The notes under the pieces were generated by a model. It had not been told where the DNA came from. It made no database searches and worked only from the letters and a program-made list of their open reading frames with translations. From NCBI GenBank assembly GCA_004295055.1, contig SHNJ01000012.1:62001-126000 (forward strand): a stretch of DNA of 64,000 bases. The letters run 5' to 3'. Shown one piece after another: positions 19,417 to 27,824 of this stretch. The stretch is from Alphaproteobacteria bacterium. Lineage in GTDB: Bacteria; Pseudomonadota; Alphaproteobacteria; SHNJ01. Every line of letters begins with the position of its first letter. The first letter of the stretch is position 1. The translations under genes and the position numbers were made by a program.

Positions 19417-20304
19417 ATGCCAAAAACCACATTGAGTTTTTATCTGCATATTATTGCGGTTGTTTTGATTGTTTTGTTGGTGACCAACTGGGCCGGTAAA
19501 TCGGTGGAATCCACCAATGAGCAAAAAACATCGGTTTTTGCGCGGGTCATGAAAACAAAAACCATCCGTTGCGGATATGGCGCTTGGCCTCCGATCTTAA
19601 GCAAAGACCCGAATACCGGCAAAGTTTCCGGCGTTATGTACGACCTTATGGAAGAAATTGGCAAAGGATTGAATCTTAAAATCGAATGGACCGAGGAAAT
19701 TGCATGGAGTGAGTTTGCGGCCGCCCTTGAAGGCGACCGGTTTGACATGTTTTGTGTTCCAATGGCCGCCGTACCGCAACGCGTCACTCATGGATATTTT
19801 ACCGCGCCATTCGCCTTTATCGAATCCTATGCTTATACACGCGCCGATGATAAACGTTTTGATAATAACCTGGACGCCATCAACGCCGAAAATGTTACTA
19901 TTTCCGTCATCGAAGGCGAGTTGACATCGGCATTGGCGCGCAGCGGTTTTCCCAAAGCCAAATTATTGGAAATCACCGCGCAGCAAGGGCTTGTTCAAGC
20001 CGTTTTAAACGTTACCAGCGGCAAGGCCGATGTAGTGTTTATCGATACCGTTACCGCGCATGAATTCATGAAAAGCAATCCTGGAAAGTTGCGCAAGATT
20101 CCTGCCGATCATCCGATTGGCGTATTCGGCATATCGATGATCGCAAAACTGGAACAAGACCAAAGATTCTTATGGCTGATCGATTCCAGTATCCGGCACC
20201 TGCTGAATACCGGATTTGTCGACAGGCTTTTGAAAAAATACGATATTGGAACGGATCAATTTTTGCATACCGCCAAACCATATCAACCGGCAGTAAATCC
20301 ATGA
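19417..20304 (+). CDS. Solute-binding protein family 3 (paralogue 1), N-terminally anchored
   Basis: 295 residues; start at 19417 with TAGGA just upstream. An uncleaved-looking N-terminal helix (LHIIAVVLIVLLVTNWAG) is followed by an SBP_bac_3 domain: VFARVMKTKTIRCGYG, GVMYDLMEEIGKGLNLKIEW, then FDMFCVPMAAVPQRVTHGYF, where the Arg that usually binds an amino-acid carboxylate is kept, and KADVVFIDTVTAHEF with the Asp that usually binds the amino group. It is closely similar to three genes at 25-28 kb. No ABC permease or ATPase is nearby. Its stop overlaps the crcB start as ATGA. Confidence 0.85.
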   Translation: MPKTTLSFYLHIIAVVLIVLLVTNWAGKSVESTNEQKTSVFARVMKTKTIRCGYGAWPPILSKDPNTGKVSGVMYDLMEEIGKGLNLKIEWTEEIAWSEFAAALEGDRFDMFCVPMAAVPQRVTHGYFTAPFAFIESYAYTRADDKRFDNNLDAINAENVTISVIEGELTSALARSGFPKAKLLEITAQQGLVQAVLNVTSGKADVVFIDTVTAHEFMKSNPGKLRKIPADHPIGVFGISMIAKLEQDQRFLWLIDSSIRHLLNTGFVDRLLKKYDIGTDQFLHTAKPYQPAVNP

Positions 20305-20687
20305 ACCCAACCATGATATTGGCCGTCGCAATCGGCGGCGCCTTGGGATCGACGGCACGATATTTGACCAATATCGGCGCGGGTAAATTTTTGGGCACGG
20401 ACTTTCCGTATGGCACGATGATTGTCAACATCATTGGGTCTTTTATTATTGGGTATTGGATGGAATCGATGGCGTTGCGTTGGAATGTGGGCATGGAACT
20501 GCGCGCCTTTCTGATCGTCGGCATCTTGGGCGGATTTACCACTTTTTCCGCTTTTTCGTTGGATGCGATTTTGCTATTGCAACGCGGACAAACCACGCCA
20601 GCGGTGATTTACATTTGCGCATCGGTTTTATTGTCGTTGCTGGCGACGATACTTGGAATTATTTGCGTCAGAGGATTACCGGCATGA
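20301..20687 (+). CDS. crcB: Fluoride exporter CrcB/Fluc
   Basis: 128-residue dual-topology fluoride channel. Typical are GGALGSTARYLTN, GTMIVNIIGSFIIGYWME and GILGGFTTFSAFSLDAI with the pore Asn and Phe positions. I chose the ATG overlapping the upstream stop (ATGA). There is no room for a fluoride riboswitch directly upstream, because crcB lies inside an operon behind a solute-binding-protein gene, which is odd for this resistance gene. Confidence 0.93.
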   Translation: MNPTMILAVAIGGALGSTARYLTNIGAGKFLGTDFPYGTMIVNIIGSFIIGYWMESMALRWNVGMELRAFLIVGILGGFTTFSAFSLDAILLLQRGQTTPAVIYICASVLLSLLATILGIICVRGLPA

Positions 20688-20917
20688 TTGGGAATATTTT
20701 CAGTGCATTTGGCAAAACATTAGGATGGATATTCAATATCCTGATGCTGCCATTGTCCATTTATGCGTTAATGCAAATAATGGGATGGGATTGGGTAAAA
20801 TCCGGCGTAGCCGCCCTAATTTTAACAGCGGTACCGGTTATCGGATCGATCGGAAATTTATTGCTGGCATTTATCGGCATTTATTTTGTAACCATGAACT
20901 GGCCGCATTTATTCTAG
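20684..20917 (+). CDS. Small two-helix membrane protein downstream of crcB
   Basis: 77 residues, starting at the ATG that overlaps the crcB stop (ATGA). Two hydrophobic segments (about 8-30 and 40-70) with short charged ends: TLGWIFNILMLPLSIYALMQ and AVPVIGSIGNLLLAFIGIYF. I do not recognise a family. Overlapping coupling with crcB suggests a related role or simple operon packing. A terminator follows. Confidence 0.72.
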   Translation: MIGNIFSAFGKTLGWIFNILMLPLSIYALMQIMGWDWVKSGVAALILTAVPVIGSIGNLLLAFIGIYFVTMNWPHLF

Positions 20918-20923
20918 AAAAGA

Positions 20924-20946
20924 AAAAGCGGCCCGAAAGCCGCTTT
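20924..20946 (+). terminator. Hairpin after the SBP-crcB operon
   Basis: Stem AAAGCGGC / GCCGCTTT with loop CCGAAA. It is followed by C- and T-rich sequence rather than a clean T-run, so efficiency is uncertain. Confidence 0.65.
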
Positions 20947-20976
20947 CCCCCTACTCTCTTTTACACCCCTAAATCG

Positions 20977-21195
20977 TTATACGGTGACATCGACTCTGTC
21001 ACTGCCGCTCTCTGAATCACTCTGTTCCAGCTTGTTCGACAAAGCGTCAACTTTGTCCTGTTTTCTTTGCAAATCTTGCTTAACCTCGATATCAAATCTT
21101 TCTCTTGCGTCGGCATGCGCCTTGGCGCTTGCGGCTGCAACTCCACCAATGCGGGTATAATTTACCGCAACGGTGTTCACCGGTACTGCTGTCAT
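20977..21195 (-). CDS. 72-residue orphan protein, coiled coil with acidic tail
   Basis: Start at the ATG 21193-21195, seven bases after GGGGAG. The N-terminus is MTAVPVNTVAVNYTRIGG, followed by a charged helix (about 22-56, heptad-like DIEVKQDLQRKQDKVDALSNKL) and an acidic end (SDSESGSDRVDVTV). No family recognised. An inverted repeat, ATTGCAT-TTT-ATGCAAT at 21292-21308, lies upstream. It stands alone between two terminator/operon ends. It could be a spurious frame, but the strong ribosome site favours a gene. Confidence 0.55.
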   Translation of the reverse strand: MTAVPVNTVAVNYTRIGGVAAASAKAHADARERFDIEVKQDLQRKQDKVDALSNKLEQSDSESGSDRVDVTV

Positions 21196-21350
21196 AAAAC
21201 CACTCCCCCTGTAACGCTCCCCTTGGCCCAAAGGCCAAACCCGTACTCTTATTATTTAATCATGCCGGCTTTAATTTCCGGTAAAATATAGATTGCATTT
21301 TATGCAATTTTATATAGGAAAAACAATGGGTTAAAAATAACCGATATGTA

Positions 21351-23132
21351 TTACATTCTTTTTTGCAATTTTTGCGTGTGTCCCCGGTCAACCAATTGCG
21401 GAATCAGCCTATTCCAAGCCGCGCCGTAAGCCGCAAAATCACATAATGGCGACCCTGCCACAGTATGCGTTATGCCGCCGCCGCGCCATTCGGTTAATAA
21501 ATCGGCATTGCCGGCAAACTGAATCACTTTTTGAATTAAATCTTTTTGGTTTTTGGCACAGAATTGAGGAAGATTCGCGTATTGTAAAAATGCGTAGCTG
21601 AATCTCTGGAATAATTGATCGCCAGGTACAGTGAATAATGGAATGCCTTGCGCCAGAACATCCATCGATGTCGCGCCGCCATTCACCATAATTGGGTCCA
21701 TCACTATATCCACGCGGCGCAAGCAATCCACATAATTGGTTGGCGTATTGGCGATAAATTCAATCCGCGAATTATCGATGCCTTGGGCGGCAAACAGACT
21801 GCGGACATTTTTTCGTACCGATTCTGCCGCTACATCGGGATGGAACACCAGCATTTTCGAATCTGCCAATTCCCGCATAATGGCCGCATCCCGCACAATC
21901 ATATCCGGTGTCCATTTATCCAGCCGGTTTGGCTGGCCAAACGTAACAAAGCCGTTTTGGACTATGGGCGGAATAAATTTATCCGGCAATGTCGGCACAT
22001 CCGGCAAAATCATATACGGCGCATCAATTACCGTGCATTCTTCGGCCAAAAAGCGCCGGTCGGTCGGCGCGCAATATTGATCGACCAATACCGAATCGAT
22101 CCCCGGCAGTCCCATTGTATGACCCCAACCCAGCCACATGATTTGTACCGGCGCCAAGCGCGCTTCGAATATCCACGTGGCAGAACGCGGACTATGCCCA
22201 CCCAAATCGAACAGTACATCGATATGATCGGCGCGCACGGTTTCCAAAACCAAATCCATCGGCAAATTTTTCAAACTGCGGAAATGATTGCCGGCAATTT
22301 TACGTATCTCGGCATAAACCGGATCGCGCGGCAGATCGTCGCCGACATTGTAAACATGAATCCGCAAATCGGGCATATATTGCGCGGCATAGGCGCGCAG
22401 TAACGACAGAAAGTACCGGCCCACGGGATGCGTGCGGAGTTCATGGCACACAAACCCGACACGATAAGGGGCTTTGGACGGCGCCGAAGTAACCGCGTGG
22501 CGGTCCAAACGATGCCAGATTGACGAAGCCAGTTTTTTTAAACGTTCCTTGCCGGTGTCATGTTCCGCGCCAGCCAGGAAATGCACCAATTGCCGGCTGC
22601 GCAATCTTCGGTCCGCGGCGGTAAAATCCGCCTCACCCGCGCGTTCCAATTGCTGCAGATGATTGAATTCCAGCGTGCGGCGCAATGTGCCGGCAAGATA
22701 GAAATAGAATTTAGAATCATACCCATGCTGCATCAGCAGAATTCTGGCGCGAGCGTGCGCTTCGTCGATCCGGCCCAAACGGCACAAGGTTTCGCAAATC
22801 AACAAGGATGCTTGTTGATGATTAGGGTCCTGGCCCAAAATATATTCAAGAACATCCAAGGCTATTTGATCGTATTCCAGGCGCAAATAATACCGCGCCA
22901 GCAAAATACGCAAATTCAAATTGGTCGGATTGGAGAAAACCGCCGCGCGATAATCGATTTCCGCTTCTTGCAGTCTTCCTTGAAAATACAAAGAATCGGC
23001 GAGACCATTCAACGCATCCTCATTTTCCGAATCCAAATTCAAAATTTGCCGATATAGATTTTCGGCCGAGCGCCAATCGCCATTATTTCCGGCGTACCTG
23101 GCGGCAAGCAATATTTTTGCGGATTTACTCAT
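21351..23132 (-). CDS. TPR protein with O-GlcNAc-transferase-like (GT41) domain
   Basis: 593 residues. TPR-type helix pairs fill about 1-150 (for example GDWRSAENLYRQILNLDSEN and GRLQEAEIDYRAAVFSNPTN). From about 225 a GT41/SPINDLY-like transferase follows: YRVGFVCHELRTHPVGRYF, DVLFDLGGHSPRSATWIFEA with the conserved GH, PVQIMWLGWGHTMGLPGID, and the sugar-nucleotide region DPIMVNGGATSMDVLAQGIPL. No signal peptide, so cytosolic. The family transfers GlcNAc or other sugars to Ser/Thr or Asn of proteins. Its start overlaps the prpC stop as ATGA, so it is the last gene of the prp operon; substrate unknown. Confidence 0.85.
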   Translation of the reverse strand: MSKSAKILLAARYAGNNGDWRSAENLYRQILNLDSENEDALNGLADSLYFQGRLQEAEIDYRAAVFSNPTNLNLRILLARYYLRLEYDQIALDVLEYILGQDPNHQQASLLICETLCRLGRIDEAHARARILLMQHGYDSKFYFYLAGTLRRTLEFNHLQQLERAGEADFTAADRRLRSRQLVHFLAGAEHDTGKERLKKLASSIWHRLDRHAVTSAPSKAPYRVGFVCHELRTHPVGRYFLSLLRAYAAQYMPDLRIHVYNVGDDLPRDPVYAEIRKIAGNHFRSLKNLPMDLVLETVRADHIDVLFDLGGHSPRSATWIFEARLAPVQIMWLGWGHTMGLPGIDSVLVDQYCAPTDRRFLAEECTVIDAPYMILPDVPTLPDKFIPPIVQNGFVTFGQPNRLDKWTPDMIVRDAAIMRELADSKMLVFHPDVAAESVRKNVRSLFAAQGIDNSRIEFIANTPTNYVDCLRRVDIVMDPIMVNGGATSMDVLAQGIPLFTVPGDQLFQRFSYAFLQYANLPQFCAKNQKDLIQKVIQFAGNADLLTEWRGGGITHTVAGSPLCDFAAYGAAWNRLIPQLVDRGHTQKLQKRM

Positions 23133-24283
23133 GCGGCGCGCTGGTTGATAGGGGTTACTTTACGTTCCACCGGACCAATATACTGGCTTAACGGGCGAAT
23201 TAATTTATTGGACGATAATTGTTCGATCACATGCGCCGCCCAGCCGGTAATACGGCTCATAATAAACAGCGGCGTGAAAAATGGAATTGGGAAACCCATC
23301 ATGTAATAAGCGGGCCCAGCCGGAAAATCCAAATTGGGATGAATATTTTTTTCGGCAATCATGGTGGATTCCAGAATATTGGACATTTCCACCCACTTTT
23401 CGCCGCCCAAAGATTTTGCGGCCAGATCGCGGTATTTCTTCATACATGGTACACGCGAATCGCCGTTTTTATAAACGCGGTGGCCGAATCCCATAATTTT
23501 TTTCTTAGTCGCCAACGCATCCAGCATCCATTTTTTAGGATCGCCATTGCCGACATCCATTAACATATGCATCACCGCTTCGTTCGCGCCGCCATGCAGT
23601 GGGCCTTTTAACGATCCCACCGCGCCCGACGCGGCGCTGTGCAAATCGGATAAAGATGAAATAATCACCCGCGCGGTAAAGGTGGAGGCATTAAATCCAT
23701 GTTCTGCATATAATGTCATCGATACGTCGAATGCTTTCAGCACGTCTTTCGATGGAATTTTACCAAAGCACATTTGGAAAAAATTCTCGCAATATCCCAG
23801 TTTTGGATCGGGCGGAATGAAATCTTCACCCTTGGTATGGCGCATTGCTGCCGCCGTTACCGTGGGCAATTGCGCCAAAAGCCGCATATATTTACGGCGA
23901 TTCGCTTCAACACTGTTATTTTCCGCATCCGCATCTTCCAGTCCTAAATAGGCGATGCAGGTTTGCATCATGCGCATTGGATGAGAATTTTTCGGGAACG
24001 TTTTGATAACCGATAAAATATTGCCGCTGACGCCGCGCGATTTTTTTTCCATATCGCAAAAATCGGCATATTGTTTGGTGTTCGGCAGCTCGCCATTGAG
24101 CAGCAAATAAGCGACTTCCATAAAATCGCAATTTTCGGCCAGATCCTGAACCGGATAACCGTAATAGGTCAGATATTGTTTATCGGGAATAACACGGGAA
24201 ATGCGCGTTTCATCGGTGACTACCCCTTCGAGGCCTTTTTTAATATTGCTTACGGAATTGGCGGCCGCCGGAACACTCATCAC
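23129..24283 (-). CDS. prpC: 2-methylcitrate synthase / citrate synthase
   Basis: 384 residues, the short citrate-synthase type. Condenses propionyl-CoA (or acetyl-CoA) with oxaloacetate. Catalytic residues are seen in LKGPLHGGANEAV, GFGHRVYKNGD and LDFPAGPAYYMMGFP. The gene order prpB-prpC and prpD in the same operon favours methylcitrate synthase over the TCA enzyme. It starts 16 bases after the prpB stop and overlaps the GT41 gene by four bases. Confidence 0.92.
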   Translation of the reverse strand: MMSVPAAANSVSNIKKGLEGVVTDETRISRVIPDKQYLTYYGYPVQDLAENCDFMEVAYLLLNGELPNTKQYADFCDMEKKSRGVSGNILSVIKTFPKNSHPMRMMQTCIAYLGLEDADAENNSVEANRRKYMRLLAQLPTVTAAAMRHTKGEDFIPPDPKLGYCENFFQMCFGKIPSKDVLKAFDVSMTLYAEHGFNASTFTARVIISSLSDLHSAASGAVGSLKGPLHGGANEAVMHMLMDVGNGDPKKWMLDALATKKKIMGFGHRVYKNGDSRVPCMKKYRDLAAKSLGGEKWVEMSNILESTMIAEKNIHPNLDFPAGPAYYMMGFPIPFFTPLFIMSRITGWAAHVIEQLSSNKLIRPLSQYIGPVERKVTPINQRAA

Positions 24284-24299
24284 TCACCTATTTCTTCAC

Positions 24300-25181
24300 T
24301 TAATTTTTCTTCACTTTGAAATTATAAATCTTCTGATCGAATTTACTATAGCTTTCATAATCCAACAAATCATACAATTCCGCGCGGGTTTGCATATTTT
24401 TTACCACATTCTGTTGCGTGCCATCGCGTTTGATCTGTTTCAAGCCATCCGTAATTGCGCCCATCGCAAGGCGCAGCGTGGTTACGGGATAAATAACGAT
24501 ATTGTAACCCAAATTTTCCAATTGTTTTACAGTCAGCAATTTTGATTTGCCGAATTCGGTCATATTGGCCAGCAATGGGACCTTGACCGCCTTGCGGAAT
24601 TTTTCGAATTCTTTTTCACCTTCTAATGCTTCGGGGAAAATCGCTTCCGCTCCAGCATCAACATACGCCTTCGCGCGGGCAATCGCCTTGTCTAAACCTT
24701 CGACCCCTTTGGCATCGGTGCGGGCCATGATTAAGAAATCCGGATCTTGTTTTACACTGATGGCTGCGCGGATTTTTTGCACCATGGTTTTTGTATCTAC
24801 CAATTCCTTGCCGTCCAAATGGCCACAACGTTTGGGATGCACTTGATCTTCCAAATGAATCCCGGCCGCGCCAGCTTCTTCGAACATAGTTACCGTGCGC
24901 GCGACATTCGGAATCCCGCCAAATCCGGTATCGGCGTCGGCCAGAATCGGCAAATCCATCACGCGCGTCATTTGCGCACAAATACCGGTAACTTCTGGTA
25001 ACGTCGTCATACCAATATCCGGCAACCCCATCGATGCCGAAAACGCGCCGCCCGATAAATACACGCCGTCAAACCCAGCGCGCTGAATCGCCATCGCGAC
25101 CAGCGGGTTGAATGCACCCGGCATGCGCAGCAATTTGCCGGATTTCAAAGATTTGCGAAAAGATTTACGGGTTTGGGTCAT
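24300..25181 (-). CDS. prpB: 2-methylisocitrate lyase
   Basis: 293 residues, PEP mutase/isocitrate lyase family. Cleaves 2-methylisocitrate to succinate and pyruvate. The catalytic loop signature is KRCGHLDGKELV (Cys), with ADADTGFGG and HLEDQVHP for magnesium and substrate. Its start shares one base with the stop of the upstream solute-binding gene (TAATG). The first codons, ATGACCCAAAC, are the same as in two neighbouring solute-binding genes, which is curious. Confidence 0.95.
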   Translation of the reverse strand: MTQTRKSFRKSLKSGKLLRMPGAFNPLVAMAIQRAGFDGVYLSGGAFSASMGLPDIGMTTLPEVTGICAQMTRVMDLPILADADTGFGGIPNVARTVTMFEEAGAAGIHLEDQVHPKRCGHLDGKELVDTKTMVQKIRAAISVKQDPDFLIMARTDAKGVEGLDKAIARAKAYVDAGAEAIFPEALEGEKEFEKFRKAVKVPLLANMTEFGKSKLLTVKQLENLGYNIVIYPVTTLRLAMGAITDGLKQIKRDGTQQNVVKNMQTRAELYDLLDYESYSKFDQKIYNFKVKKN

Positions 25182-26053
25182 TAGTTCGCTCCGATTGGCA
25201 CGGGAAGAATAGTGCCGTCATATTTATCGTATTTCTTGATGATTTTTTCAATGACGCCGGTATTGATCAATTCCAGCGTCGCTACATCCAGCATGCGTTT
25301 GAATTTATATTCATCCTGTTTGATAAACAACGCGTTGGTATACATACCGACGGGTTTAGCATTCAGGATTTTTATCTTGCCGGGATTTTTGGCGATATAA
25401 TCATGGCCGATAAAGCTGTCGGACAGGGCGAAATCGGCTTTACCATTCGCCACATCGTTGACAGGTTCCATCAACGACGTCAATTGCGGCAAACTATGTT
25501 GTTGCGCCCGGCTAAAAGCGCGCTGCGTCATCAAAGCCATGGTCGATCCATCGATATAAGATGCGCTATATTGCGGATCATTTAATTGCGCGTAATCGCC
25601 GGTAAACCGGGTTTCATTTTCGCGCACCATGACAATAAGCGGCGTAAGCGCAATCGGCGCCACAAAATCCATCGCCCGCGCCCGCGCCGAAGTGGGCCAT
25701 ACGGTGCTGCAATAAGCATCGATGCGATTCGATTGCAAAGAAGAGGCAACGTCACCGCCACCAATCTCCTCGGCCCATTCGATATTCAACGATAAGGATT
25801 TTGCCATTTCCTCGGCATAATCATAGGCGATACCGGAAAATTCGCCGGTATTGACGTCTTTCATCAAAAATCCGGGGCGAATGAAATACCCACAGCGAAT
25901 AGTTTTGGTGCGCATCACCCGGTCAAACACGGATTCTTTTTCCGCCGATTTTGTTTGTGACATCCCACCCCACCCCAACCAATTCGCCGCGGTGAATGTT
26001 ACGGCGAGACTGACGAGAATGGAAAGTAAAACGGTTTTGGTAGTTTGGGTCAT
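25181..26053 (-). CDS. Solute-binding protein family 3 (paralogue 2), N-terminally anchored
   Basis: 290 residues. An N-terminal helix (VLLSILVSLAVTFTAANWLGW) without a clear cleavage site precedes SVFDRVMRTKTIRCGYFIRP, GIAYDYAEEMAKSLSLNIEW, DAYCSTVWPTSARARAMDF (ligand Arg kept) and KADFALSDSFIGHDY (ligand Asp kept). The two cysteines, in IRCGY and DAYCS, are shared by all four paralogues. It lies between paralogue 3 (ATGA overlap) and prpB (TAATG). The context suggests binding of a carboxylate tied to methylcitrate metabolism; this is inference. Confidence 0.85.
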   Translation of the reverse strand: MTQTTKTVLLSILVSLAVTFTAANWLGWGGMSQTKSAEKESVFDRVMRTKTIRCGYFIRPGFLMKDVNTGEFSGIAYDYAEEMAKSLSLNIEWAEEIGGGDVASSLQSNRIDAYCSTVWPTSARARAMDFVAPIALTPLIVMVRENETRFTGDYAQLNDPQYSASYIDGSTMALMTQRAFSRAQQHSLPQLTSLMEPVNDVANGKADFALSDSFIGHDYIAKNPGKIKILNAKPVGMYTNALFIKQDEYKFKRMLDVATLELINTGVIEKIIKKYDKYDGTILPVPIGAN

Positions 26054-26940
26054 GGTTGCACCGATAAAGGTTGATAAGGATTGGCGACGCGAAGAAAAGA
26101 TCCTGGAACGGATTGGTACTTTTTCAATATCTCATCCACGGTTCCATCGGCCATTAAATACAGCAATACTTGATCAAGCAAATTTTTAAAATCTACTTCG
26201 CCTTTTTTAACAATCATCGAACTTGCGCCGATAAAGACCGGATGGTTTGGAGTAGCATTTTTCAATTTTTTATCCGGGTTGTGACGATTATACAAATCCA
26301 ACTCCGAAACGAAATAAATGGCCGCATCGGCTTTTTTCGTGGCAACTACTTCCAATGCTTCTGCCGGACTGGAATATTCCGGCAAACTGTACAATTTGGC
26401 ATTTTGGAAACGGGTTTTGTGCAGATATTGTTGTGGCGTTCCTTCAACAATAGCCAATGTGTAATCGGAATTATTCAGTATCGTCACGTCCTTATCAAAA
26501 CGCGTATCATCGGCGCGGACAATCACAATAGACGGCGTAAAAAAGAATGGCACGGTGAAATCAGCCACCTTTGCCCGTGTGGGCATATTCCATGCACCGG
26601 AACAAAGCGCGTCATAGCGATCTTGATTCAAATCCTGCGCCATTGTTGGAAAAGCGGATTCCATCACCCATTCAATTTTCATATTCAACCGAGCGCCGAC
26701 TTGTTCCATCACATCGTGGGCAATGCCGCTAAGTTCGCCTGTATTTGGATTTTTAATCATATAGGGCGGAACATTGAAATACCCGCAACGAATCGTCCCT
26801 GCGCGTATCACGCGCTCATAAACGGATTCTTTGGCGTTTGATGCTTGCTGCGGTTTCAACCCCATCCAATTAATCAGCAAAAAACAAACTGCCAAACTGG
26901 CGACAATAGAAATTAGAACGGTTTTTGCGGATTGGGCCAT
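26050..26940 (-). CDS. Solute-binding protein family 3 (paralogue 3), N-terminally anchored
   Basis: 296 residues, same plan as its neighbours: anchor helix (VLISIVASLAVCFLLINWMG), SVYERVIRAGTIRCGYFNVP, GIAHDVMEQVGARLNMKIEW, DALCSGAWNMPTRAKVADF. It differs in the second ligand site: KADAAIYFVSELDLY lacks the Asp present in the others, so its ligand may differ. Its stop overlaps the start of paralogue 2, and it starts two bases after paralogue 4, so the three are translated as a block. Confidence 0.85.
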   Translation of the reverse strand: MAQSAKTVLISIVASLAVCFLLINWMGLKPQQASNAKESVYERVIRAGTIRCGYFNVPPYMIKNPNTGELSGIAHDVMEQVGARLNMKIEWVMESAFPTMAQDLNQDRYDALCSGAWNMPTRAKVADFTVPFFFTPSIVIVRADDTRFDKDVTILNNSDYTLAIVEGTPQQYLHKTRFQNAKLYSLPEYSSPAEALEVVATKKADAAIYFVSELDLYNRHNPDKKLKNATPNHPVFIGASSMIVKKGEVDFKNLLDQVLLYLMADGTVDEILKKYQSVPGSFLRVANPYQPLSVQP

Positions 26941-26942
26941 GA

Positions 26943-27821
26943 TTACATACTCAATAAATATTTGGCAGGAATGATTGTTCCTGGATGTTGTTCATATTTT
27001 TTGACGATTTTTTCGATAACACCAGTGCCGATTAGTTCCAACGTCGAAATTTCCAGCATACGTTTAAATTCATATTCGCCACGTTTCAAAGCAATAGAAT
27101 TTGGGAAAGTAGCAAAGGGTTTGCTCAGCACTAATTGTTTTATCTTGCCTGGATTATGAGCCATAAATTCCTCGGCGGCATAAGAATCGATTAAGGCAAA
27201 ATCAGCCTTGCCTGATTCCACCGCCAATGCCAGATCGGTGTGCGGCGTCAATTGTGGCAATGCGTATTTTTTTACCGCCGGAAATAAGCGCTGAATAATT
27301 TGCGCAGGCGCGGTGCCATCGATCAGAGCGACGGTGACGGCGGGATCGTTCAATTGCTGGTAATCGGTAAATTGCCGCGTTTCATTGTTGCGAATATAAA
27401 CGCCCATTACACTGGTTGCGATTGGCATGACCATATCCATCACTCTCGCGCGCGGCGCGTTTGGCCAAAGTGCGGCGCAATACAAATCAATCTTGCCGGA
27501 ATCGAGTGCCGCGCCAACTTCACCCGGCGCGATTTCATCATTCCATTCGACATTCAATGATAAACCACTGCCCAGTTCCCGGACATAATCGACCACCACG
27601 CCCGATAATTGCCCAGAGTTGACGTCTTTCATCACAAACCCGGGCCGTAGCGTATACCCACAGCGAATGGTCTTGGTTCGCATCACGCGGTCATAGACAG
27701 ACTCTTTTGCCGCCGTTTTCGTTTGCGTATCTCCACCCCACCCCAACCAATTCGCCGCCGTGAATGTTACGGCGAAACTGACGAGCACAGAAAGCAAAAT
27801 GGTTTTGGTGGTTTGGGTCAT
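26943..27821 (-). CDS. Solute-binding protein family 3 (paralogue 4), N-terminally anchored
   Basis: 292 residues, nearest in sequence to paralogue 2: near-identical N-terminus (MTQTTKTILLSVLVSFAVTF, then AANWLGWGG), SVYDRVMRTKTIRCGYTLRP, GVVVDYVRELGSGLSLNVEW, DLYCAALWPNAPRARVMDM and KADFALIDSYAAEEF. Ligand Arg and Asp are both present. It begins three bases after prpD ends. The likeness of this gene to paralogue 2 across paralogue 3 suggests tandem duplication followed by divergence. Confidence 0.85.
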   Translation of the reverse strand: MTQTTKTILLSVLVSFAVTFTAANWLGWGGDTQTKTAAKESVYDRVMRTKTIRCGYTLRPGFVMKDVNSGQLSGVVVDYVRELGSGLSLNVEWNDEIAPGEVGAALDSGKIDLYCAALWPNAPRARVMDMVMPIATSVMGVYIRNNETRQFTDYQQLNDPAVTVALIDGTAPAQIIQRLFPAVKKYALPQLTPHTDLALAVESGKADFALIDSYAAEEFMAHNPGKIKQLVLSKPFATFPNSIALKRGEYEFKRMLEISTLELIGTGVIEKIVKKYEQHPGTIIPAKYLLSM

Positions 27822-27824
27822 GGA

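Noticed and set aside
20172-20300. Fluoride riboswitch before crcB
   Set aside because: The space upstream is coding sequence of the solute-binding gene and crcB begins inside its stop; no conserved pseudoknot pattern was seen.
21648-22403. 251-codon open frame opposite the GT41 gene
   Set aside because: Shadow frame; His/Ile/Arg-rich without any domain signal, while the opposite strand has a clear transferase.
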